Assembly (NCBI GenBank): GCA_900660155.1
Contig: CABFPE010000766.1
Coordinates: 237,965-277,794, forward strand
DNA: 39,830 nt
Origin: Hofstenia miamia
Taxonomy: Eukaryota; Xenacoelomorpha; Acoela; Hofsteniidae
Direction: 5' to 3'
Below are positions 31,974 through 39,830 of this stretch, piece after piece; position 1 is the first letter of the stretch, and each line of letters opens with the position of its first letter. Under the pieces are notes generated by a model. The model made no database searches. It saw only the letters and a program-made list of their open reading frames with translations, and was not told the origin of the DNA. The position numbers were made by a program, and so were the translations under genes.

Positions 31974-33914
31974 ATTTGGTTTCTTACTATTATATTATGT
32001 TCTACTATTTTATTAAATTCATTTTTCTAAGCCTATTTTTTGAATTTTTCTTATTGAGTCATATCAAATATTATAAGGAAGCAATTCCTTCAATTGACCC
32101 AAATGAGAAAGTCGGGTCCTGACAGGTCAAATTTAGGAAGACGAGTTGCGTTGGTTCGGATCTACATATCATTTGGGTAAGATTGGGTCAGGTCCAAGAA
32201 GTTTGATCCGTTTCTAGACCTGCTTAGGATTGTATGATTATCTGAGAAACTCTCGTTATACAATAATAAAAGGATTCGAAATGGCAAGAATTAAAGAAGA
32301 ATTGATCATAGAGATACCTTCTTAAGATCCTTTTGTGATGGTCTTGAACTGTGAACTATTGACAGCGTAATACTGTGTTTTGTTGCTATTAGTTTTCTTT
32401 TGTTTTCTTACAATTTTATGCTGTTGGTTTTTATTCATTTTTATCTCTATTTATGCTCATTATTTTAAATTCATTGATAAATTTACACATTTGTGTATAA
32501 TTTCAAATTTTTCTTTCTCTGGCAACCTTTCCGCTCACATTCAAATTTTCGCAAAATTTTCTAAAAAAATTAAACCGTAATGTATGAGAAAATATAGTGT
32601 ATTAGTGTACTCATGCTATGTTCAATTGATTTTTGCAAAAATGAACAACTTCACAATTTTGTCCGAAATTTCGAAAATCTATCCGCAACTTTTTTTGCCG
32701 AAGTTTTTAATCCGAAACTTTCTTCGCTGAAACTCTTCGTAATTAATGTAAGTCGTTGTGTGAAACTATAACTAAATTCAAGGAGATTTCATCATAATGT
32801 TTTGCATAATAATACCCGATTAACGATTATGTGGCAACCTGTCAGCAGTCAACATAAATATGTCAACAAAAGTCTATAACTTTACATTGATTTTAATTCT
32901 AAGAATGCTAGTAATTTCACAATTTCTTCGCCATTGGAAGCATTTAGTCATCAGAGAATTTTCTCATTATATTCATGTGGTTTTATGTATTCTACAAAAA
33001 ATTGACCAATGGAAACTTCCTTTTCAGAGATTGTCATTGCCAAATTCCCTAATTTATTATCACGCACGAAGTCTTTTATTACAGGTACAAAAAGTTTCAA
33101 GCTTCTTTTCAAATTTTACTAGTTGGTCGTTTATACTTTTTTTGGAAATTACACCTGAGTACATGATAGTTGTGCTAAATGCAGCTACTTTCTGATCCTA
33201 GCGATCAACCTCAAAATCTTACTGCTTATAGCTTTTCAATTTGTGACTATATTTTAAATATGTTATCATTGGGTTGTATCTAATGAACCTTCAACCCAAA
33301 GGTACGAACCCAAATTAATCTACTGAGTGATCAAGAATTTATTGATCCCATTTAGTCTTATTGGATTTGGTTCCAGCCTCGTTTCATAATAGTCCCGTAA
33401 AAATTGCTGCCATATTAACGATAACGTATAGAAATCAAGAAAGAAAAAGGCGGTTCGAAAATAAAATGTGTAGTAAAATATTTACTAACTGTTATAATAA
33501 AATGTAATATATTGTATTTATTATCAATTATTATATATAAATTATTTTTTACAACTTTGAATTTTTTTTTCAACCTAAGAGATCATAAAATGTTGCATCA
33601 CTGAGAGGATATCAGTAGGCCTTAGACTAATGCACGACTTAAATTTGTTAAACAATTAAATAGAGAATGCAAACATAAATAAAGAATAAAAGTTGGCAGG
33701 GACTAAGTAGAGCTCAATATTTACATAATGGTAGACACTTTTAGTTTGGAAAATTATACTTTACATTAGGCAATACACGAAGCTTAAAGTGATGAATAGC
33801 GAGTAATTTATAAGGAAAAAATATTTTAAAATGCTACAAATGATATTACTAAAAATGTTGTAAATATTTTGGTTTTTGTTAAATTGTTAACTTTTATTCT
33901 AAACTATAATCACA
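31974..33914. other. Intergenic, inverted-repeat pieces
   Basis: GACCCAAATGA (32096-32106) and TCATTTGGGT (near 32170) form an inverted pair amid GGGTC words up to 32220, resembling DNA-transposon ends. 32640-32750 is rich in CCGAAACTTT words. The open frames at 32380 and 32860 are hydrophobic AT-rich frames without motifs. The rest is featureless. Confidence 0.4.
32704..32749 (-). repeat. Right half of a long-range inverted repeat
   Basis: Reverse complement begins TACATTAATTACGAAGAGTT and matches 26588-26632. Confidence 0.5.
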
Positions 33915-33915
33915 T

Positions 33916-34720
33916 TTAGACCCTTTGATATCAAACGACGCCTCAGTTAAATCCACTGTTTTTGCGGATGATAATACCGAAGTCATAGGAGGATCGACTG
34001 GAAATGATGCTGCATTCCGGGTGGTTGAATCCCTTGTCGAGCAGTTTAACAAGAAGAACTTGAGTTTGAACATGGCGAAGTCCAAAGAAATCGTAGTGTG
34101 CTCTGGCAAGAGACAACAAGAATCAGTTGAATGCATCCCAAGCATTCAACGAGTGCAGAGTATGCGAATTCTCGGAGTCGAGTTTGATGAGAAACTGACA
34201 TTCACAAAGCATGTAAATATTGTCGCCGCCACTGCATCATCAGCGTTGTATCTCCTTTTGAGACTCAAACACCTTGGATTCTTTGCCGATGAACTTAAAA
34301 TGTTATACAGATCATTGGTGCTCTCCAAACTTACGTATGCTTGTTGTGTATGGGGAGGTCAGTCGTTAGCGAACAACAAGAAGATCGACCAAATTCAAAG
34401 AAAGGCGATGAGGCTTGGCATTATTGACGAATTCCTTCCAATGCATCAGATTCTGCAGTCTTCAGATCATCAACTCTTTAACAGAATATCCAGATCGGCA
34501 AACCACCCGCTGGCCTCTTATATCCCGACAAGAACTGAATACTCGAAAGAACATCTGCGACAAAGAAATCCAACAGGTGGAGCCTCAAGTAGGATTTTCC
34601 CTCATCGATATTTGAAGAAACATTGAGTTGTCTTGTCTGTTATGATTTATAAATTTATATATGTATCTTTTATGGATGTCAATCCGTGATAAAATAAAAG
34701 TTATCTATCTATCTATCTAT
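33916..34720 (+). pseudogene. 5'-truncated LINE 3' end (RT C-terminus)
   Basis: An open frame of about 235 codons ends at 34626. It starts just before the catalytic motif (KSTVFADDNTEV, FADD), followed by LSLNMAKSKEIVVC, ILGVEFDEKLTFTKHV, the ALYLLLRLKHLG helix and LVLSKLTYACCVWGG, which are the RT motif-D/E and thumb segments typical of CR1/Jockey-type LINEs. After the stop come about 60 bases of 3' UTR, AAAATAAAAG and a TATC microsatellite tail (34702-34720), a known tail type for this class. The start of homology just upstream of FADD shows 5' truncation at insertion. Unlike the other LINE pieces, the frame is uninterrupted, so the insertion is rather young. Confidence 0.88.
34702..34720 (+). 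repeat. TATC microsatellite tail of the LINE
   Basis: Between four and five TATC units immediately after the LINE 3' UTR. Confidence 0.85.
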
Positions 34721-36599
34721 ACATGAAACTATGTTTATGCGATAATGTATTTAATATTTTGTCCATATTGAATCTGATTCTAAATAGCCAGAAGTTGTAA
34801 TATTAAGCGGATCACAAACAAAGTTATAAAAATTATTATTTACATAATTTCTCCATATCAACTCATTAGTTGTAGGATCATGTTAATTGTTGGAAGATAA
34901 TGTTGAACTCATGTGTTTTAATATTTTATGAAATTGGTGTTTAGGCAGCGGTTAAATTTCGTTTGAGCATTTGTGAAACCACATGTGTTGACGACCACAA
35001 ATGCCATGATAATAGACTCAAAATCAACACAAAGCCTTTTTGTTCTTATACCGGAAGGTTTTTATCATTCTTCATGTGTCACGGCTGAGATATTTACCAT
35101 AAGTGCATATATGCCATGATAAAAGCTTCAAAATTTAATGAAAGAATAAATACATTAATTTTAAATTTGTTTTTCGCTGTTGAATTTTGCATAATTGTGG
35201 AAAACAGTCTAAATTCAGTAATATATTTTTAAGGTTTTATTGAAACCTTGAAATTTGAGATATAATAAATGGTTTTTTAGTGAATTATTTAATTTGTCAA
35301 GGTTAATAAGAACTATATTGAAGATGATAACAATGGTTCTTAGCTTAGAAACAGTGTCCACGTTTTTGATGAAGATGGGGTTGTATGTGTATGTGGGTCG
35401 TAGGCTTTGTCAAAAGTCAATGTGTTGGCCGCATGGTTGGATTCATTATTATCTTAATTTAATACATTAAAAACTTATGCTTAAATTACTAGATAATGTC
35501 GTTTTCAGTTAAAAAGTAGATAGAAACATAGGTACCACAATTCTGCAATGCATTTTAATGTTGATTTTCTTTGCAGAGACGTGTCCTAGCAACAGAAGAG
35601 AATTTCAATAAAGAAAACTCCTGGCATGATTAATAACATATGTTATATATTCTCAAAGGAAATAATTGCAGTGGAATTCGGACTTTTAACGGAAACAATT
35701 GAATAAGCAGTGTGTTATAAAAGCTAAGTCAATGCCACATTCTACTAACCTTCGAAATTTTTAATATCGAAGAGAAAGCTTAAATATTATATATTTTGAA
35801 TTGAAATCTATTTTGTTAAGAAACTAGAATGAAAAAAAATTTTACATACAGTAAATGTTAATTATGTTTGAGGTGTGATTTCTTATGGTGGAAAATGTTA
35901 GTTTAGTGTCAAAATTAGTGAAATAATCACATTTTGATTTATGGAAACGGAACTTATTTAAGGGATTGAAAAGAAACAGCCATTAATTACAAATGTGATT
36001 AGTATTTAGGAAATTTTTTTAGAATATTGCGGCTTAACCAGAAATAACAAAACCAAAACACAAAATTTGGAATAGTTTACTATAATTTAGAGAAGATAAG
36101 TAAAGAGAATTAGTACAGTACCTGTTAAATTTTTTTGAGTAAATCCAAGAATGGCTTATTGAAGAATAATGAATGGCTTAGGCAAAAATGCATAAATGGG
36201 TTTAGCTATTTAGACTACAATCAAACGTCATCAATGGAAGCATGTTAATACAATGTCTTTAATATGCTCGACAGATGGCGTAAATATTGATGTTGATCAA
36301 GACATATTCGGGCAAACCAACACTAACCAGAACCGTTGCTAAGGTTTGCAGCACTCTCAAAATTTGACTGCACTTCTCCCCTCCAAATCCAAATTCTCAT
36401 ACATTACAAAGCTTCCAAGAAATTTTTGAAGTATTCAACCGTTTGAAATGATTTTAGGAATCCTTTGCATTAGAGCCATGCTAATTTGATTTTTGAATTC
36501 GACATCGAATTTCAAATTTCAATTCGAATTGAACAATATGAATGAAATTTTCATGCATGTAATTTTGGTGATGTCAGTAAACTGGCTATAAAGAATATC
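34721..36599. other. Intergenic, no gene recognised
   Basis: AT-rich sequence with no recognisable coding or repeat signal. A TTCGAATT-type near-palindrome sits at 36497-36530. Confidence 0.5.
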
Positions 36600-38610
36600 A
36601 ATTAATATAGTTCTGCAGAGCTTAACCTTAAGTTAATTAGTAAGTAGTTTTAAGACCTCAGCAAATAAAAATGGAGTTGTAGCAAAACAGTAATTTAGCA
36701 AATCTTTTATAAAAATTAAGAAAAATAACGGACCAAGAAGAGATCATTTGAGAAACACCATTTGTTATGTTGGCATGATCTGAAAAATAAGACCAGATTA
36801 ATATTAATAAATTACCTTCAACTCCAATGTCTTTAAGTTTTTCTGACTCTATGGAATCAATTAGATTCCTAACAGCTTTACGATATAAATAGTGGTTAAA
36901 AGCACGTTTTCTTCTTAAAGTATTCCATTTATTAAGCCAGTGCATTGAATGAGGACTAAGATATTTTGGTAGTAATTGACGTTTTCTTCTTTTAAATGGT
37001 ACAGAATTATCTAAAATTTTAAAGCGATTTTCATACCAATAGTTAACATAAGCGTCAATATGTACGTCTATGACATCAAAACGAATAAAAGAAAATAATG
37101 ATTCTACCTAAAAGTTCATGAACTTCTTCTATATTGCCGAAATTAAATACGTCATAATCATCGAATTTAATTGAAAATGATGTGAGAGCATGGTCAGAGA
37201 AATTTTCATTTGGAAGAATGTAATCCAATTTTATTAGAATTTGTGAAAATCAAATCAAGTACATTTCCGTTAATATGAGTAGGGAGTCAACTAATTGATA
37301 ATAATTAAAATTTATTAATTCCTCTAAAATGCATTCATCGCCTTTATTTGTTGAAGTAAAACTCTCCCAATTAACGTTATGCATATTGAAGTAACCACAT
37401 ATCACAAAATATCTATTTTTGGACAAAAACTTAAAAGAAGTGCAAAAATATACAACGTCATTTTGATAGTATTGGTATGCAATAATTTGTGTTGTGCTAA
37501 GTCTATATTCTCTTGACGTTGGGGGAACATAAAAGCAGAGAAATAAGATTACCTCAGTTGCAAATTAAAAATAGTTCCGCAGACGAAGTCAAAATTTTTT
37601 TCATTAATGCTTGATAGTATCATCGCACATAATAATGCAACCACAATGAATAATTGAAAATTTTCGATCATTTCGAGCTGTGATTCAAAGTTATAATAAG
37701 GGAAATATTTTCTTTAATTGAAGAATCAAACCAAGTTTCAGTTAAGCATAAAATTTAGTTATTATTCGTTATTGCATGTGATAATAAACTCAAACGTCTA
37801 TTTAAGTTTACTAAACGTTGACAATTCGTGTATATGCAGTTAACATCCGTTACTCACAAATGAACTTCGACTTGAGTACCATTATGGAAAAGTTTTAAGT
37901 TTCTTATCTTTAATTCATAACAATGAACACAATTTTGTAAAAGTTCGCGTTTTTTCTTTAATAACTTAGATTCAATTAGGCGATATGACTGAGTAAGTTC
38001 AGTTTCATTTCATATATAATGAATGACATTCATAGCTTTTCAACTTGTGGGCATTAGCTAATATAATTCTCTTATTCCAAACAGAATCTACATTTAGTAA
38101 AAGTAGGCGAGGTTTGTCTGAATTACTTTTGAGTTTTCCAATGCGAAAGACATCAAATATACAATTAACATCAGCTCCAATATGATTGAAAATATGATTA
38201 ATTTTTTATTTAAAATGAGAAGCATCATTTACACCACGACATGCTTCTGGGATTCCAGATATACTTAGTCGTTGTAGATGTATGTTATCAAAAGTTCTAG
38301 TTGGCATAGATTCTTTAAGGTCTTTTAAAATGTGATTAACTTCTTCATTAAATTCTTGCACTATTGTATTAGATCTATAAAAATCTTGATTAATACCTTT
38401 AGAAAGCTTCTTTCATATTTTTAGAGGGAAGTAACAAAATCCTTATCAAACCCAGAACATTTAGTGTTAAAATATAGACATTTTTTGAAGAAGAAGCATT
38501 TGAATAATTTATGTTCCTTTAAAATTCTGCGATTACAGGAAAAACAAAGATTAATAATATCAGAATTTGTATTCTGTGATAAAACTTTTGATATACCTTT
38601 CATTTCAAAA
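36600..38610 (-). pseudogene. Old LINE with ORF1 zinc finger, endonuclease and RT start
   Basis: Read on the minus strand: 38603-38421 gives LCFSCNRRI, FKCFFFKKC and NTKCSGF, a decayed PHD-like zinc finger of the kind found in some LINE ORF1 proteins. 38157-38030 gives DVFRIGKLKSN and RLLLLNVDSVWNKRII, an RNA-binding ORF1 segment. 37843-37730 gives TNCQRLVNLNRRL and ILCLTETWFDSS, the start of the AP-type endonuclease (LTETW motif). About 37405-37361 gives CGYFNMHNVNWES, the endonuclease GDFN motif with D replaced by Y. 37197-37181 gives FSDHALTS, the SDH motif. 36945-36658 gives the linker and first RT segments (IDSIESEKL, ITNGVSQ). Many stops and frameshifts are present. This is a nearly full-length but dead element missing most of its RT. 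Confidence 0.75.
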
Positions 38611-38639
38611 GAAAGACAAAATATATAAGCTAAATAAAA

Positions 38640-39420
38640 TTATTAATTTGAAGCAGATTTTGAATTTCCTCCCATTATTGATTATTAGCAACAATCGACG
38701 ATGGTTACCAACAACTATGTCTCTGCAAAAGCGGAGATTTATAAACGTTACGGAAGCTTAAATAGATTGAGAACCGAGCTTCATAATTTGAGAATATGTT
38801 CATACATACTAGTATGGCATTCGCATTGTATTCCAAATGCTGAGAAAGTTTGGAATGCGAATTTTTGGTGCATCGTGAAATATTTTCCCATAAATGTCAT
38901 ATCTTCATTGATATATTTTAGTAGCTCTCTCCGTCCAAGTGTATTATTCTAGCAGATAAGAATATTTCTAATAAATTATTTTAATTGATCATTTGACTGG
39001 AATGTAAGGTGCACTAACAAGCCATCACATTACACGAAATTTAATTTAAGATTTATTAGCCCTCTAGTGGATGAATTTAGTAGTGTAGTGTAGATGGAAA
39101 ATTATAATTAAATTAAATTGACTTCATTTTACCTCCATTTCTGTTTGAAATCAAAGCTACCATGACTCATTACGAAAACACTCTAAGTGTGAGAGTTCAA
39201 TGACTTATATTTGTATATGTTTTTTTTTCAGAAACATATTAAGGATGGAAGCCTATCATTTCTATATTCTTGGTTATTAATATTAGTACTTTAAAAAATT
39301 CAAACTCAAATTCTTCTCTGAACTTTGAACTTTAGCAATAACAAATATTTCGTTGAAAATCAATATACTGTATAATTATATTGTAGTTTTTTTGTCGAAT
39401 TAACTTACTGCCAATAAACA
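38640..39420. other. Intergenic with a short hairpin
   Basis: A hairpin lies at 38819-38862, with arms ATTCGCATT(gtat)TCCAAA and TTTGGAATGCGAAT around an 11-base loop. Open frames here are not convincing. A pyrimidine-rich stretch precedes the exon candidate that follows. Confidence 0.4.
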
Positions 39421-39585
39421 GTAGAAAGTAGAAACAAATGGTGGCTTAATACTGGCTCAAGATGGGAATATGTCAGTGGTAAATTTTTAAGACTGTATGA
39501 CCATGACCCAGTTAACTCAAAAGCAAGTGGTTCAGAAGAAGATGACATTGGCCCAGTTATATCAGTTTATCACTCAACTGTTTAA
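39421..39585 (+). CDS. Candidate terminal exon of an unknown gene
   Basis: After a possible acceptor (pyrimidines near 39385, then AATAAACAG) the frame reads NKWWLNTGSRWEYVSGKFL, then LYDHDPVNSKASGSEEDDIG and PVISVYHSTV before a TAA at about 39583. The composition is well mixed and unlike surrounding AT-rich frames. The last residues S-T-V fit the class I PDZ-binding rule (S/T-x-V). An ATTAAA-type polyadenylation signal lies near 39598. No family is recognised, and no upstream exon of the same gene was found, so the exon status rests on open frame and splice context only. A chance frame is possible. Confidence 0.4.
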   Translation, partial: VESRNKWWLNTGSRWEYVSGKFLRLYDHDPVNSKASGSEEDDIGPVISVYHSTV

Positions 39586-39830
39586 TATATATTCATTTAT
39601 TAAAGTTCAAATTAAAGGTTTTGTCAGTTAAAGCAAATGCTTGATGCGGGAACTTCAATAAGCATGGCTTGAGGCGGATACGTGTTGCATATTTTAGCAG
39701 AAATGGAACCGTGCCTTGCTTTATATCCTACCGTTGCTGTGCTCTGTCGTGCCAGTGCTAATTTTTACAGAAAATTTTGCCGACATTAATGTAAGTATCG
39801 TAGGTATCAAACAGAGGCGCACCCAGAGGG
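39586..39830. other. Intergenic to window end
   Basis: Less AT-rich than the average. The final bases CAGAGGCGCACCCAGAGGG (39811-39829) look like the start of another transposable element, cut by the window edge. Confidence 0.35.

Noticed and set aside
1..39830. CRISPR arrays, bacterial operons or a prophage
   Set aside because: No regularly spaced direct repeats, no ribosome binding sites ahead of dense genes; content is animal transposable elements.

Overview
The window is AT-rich eukaryotic genomic DNA, most likely from an invertebrate animal. No bacterial gene layout is present. What can be recognised is almost entirely transposable-element (TE) sequence: LINE, Penelope-like, Tc1-like and hAT-like remnants, plus several non-autonomous inverted-repeat elements. 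There is at most one plausible host exon, at the right edge. I cannot name the species; the TE mix and base composition would fit a cnidarian or a tunicate, but this is a guess.

Layout. 1-2050: a minus-strand LINE reverse transcriptase (RT) with a head-to-tail partial duplication joined at a single N. 2050-2398: the C-terminal end of a different retroelement; a second, degraded copy lies at 24.53-25.72 kb on the minus strand. 3.75-4.23 kb: a small inverted-repeat element. 6.0-8.33 kb: an element with hAT-like ends and an 8-bp target duplication, holding a dead DD34E Tc1-like transposase. 8.39-8.77 kb: a Penelope-like RT scrap. 11.1-16.2 kb: three members of a hairpin-ended repeat family, and a hAT transposase pseudogene at 14.2-14.77 kb. 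17.15-19.58 kb: the best preserved element, a TIR-bounded transposon whose roughly 590-codon transposase carries only one nonsense codon and one frameshift. 21.26-21.70 kb: an inverted-repeat element, followed by an assembly gap inside a TA microsatellite.

The structurally richest part is 26.9-31.25 kb. It is a stack of hAT-type elements inserted into one another, each dated relative to the others by its own 8-bp target-site duplication: an outer element with a perfect GTATTTGA duplication, a second with a perfect GATTTATC duplication inside it, a third inside the second, a further degraded terminus inside the third, a separate hAT MITE, and a SINE/LINE-tail-like fragment. A MITE with perfect 29-bp inverted ends follows at 31.73-31.97 kb. 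33.9-34.7 kb is a 5'-truncated LINE with a TATC tail, and 36.6-38.6 kb is an old LINE that still shows zinc-finger, ORF1, endonuclease and RT pieces. Near 39.42-39.59 kb an open exon ends in a class I PDZ-binding-like C-terminus and is the only host-gene candidate.

No working operon, RNA gene or CRISPR array is visible. Every element call rests on motifs and repeats read by eye; no database search was possible.
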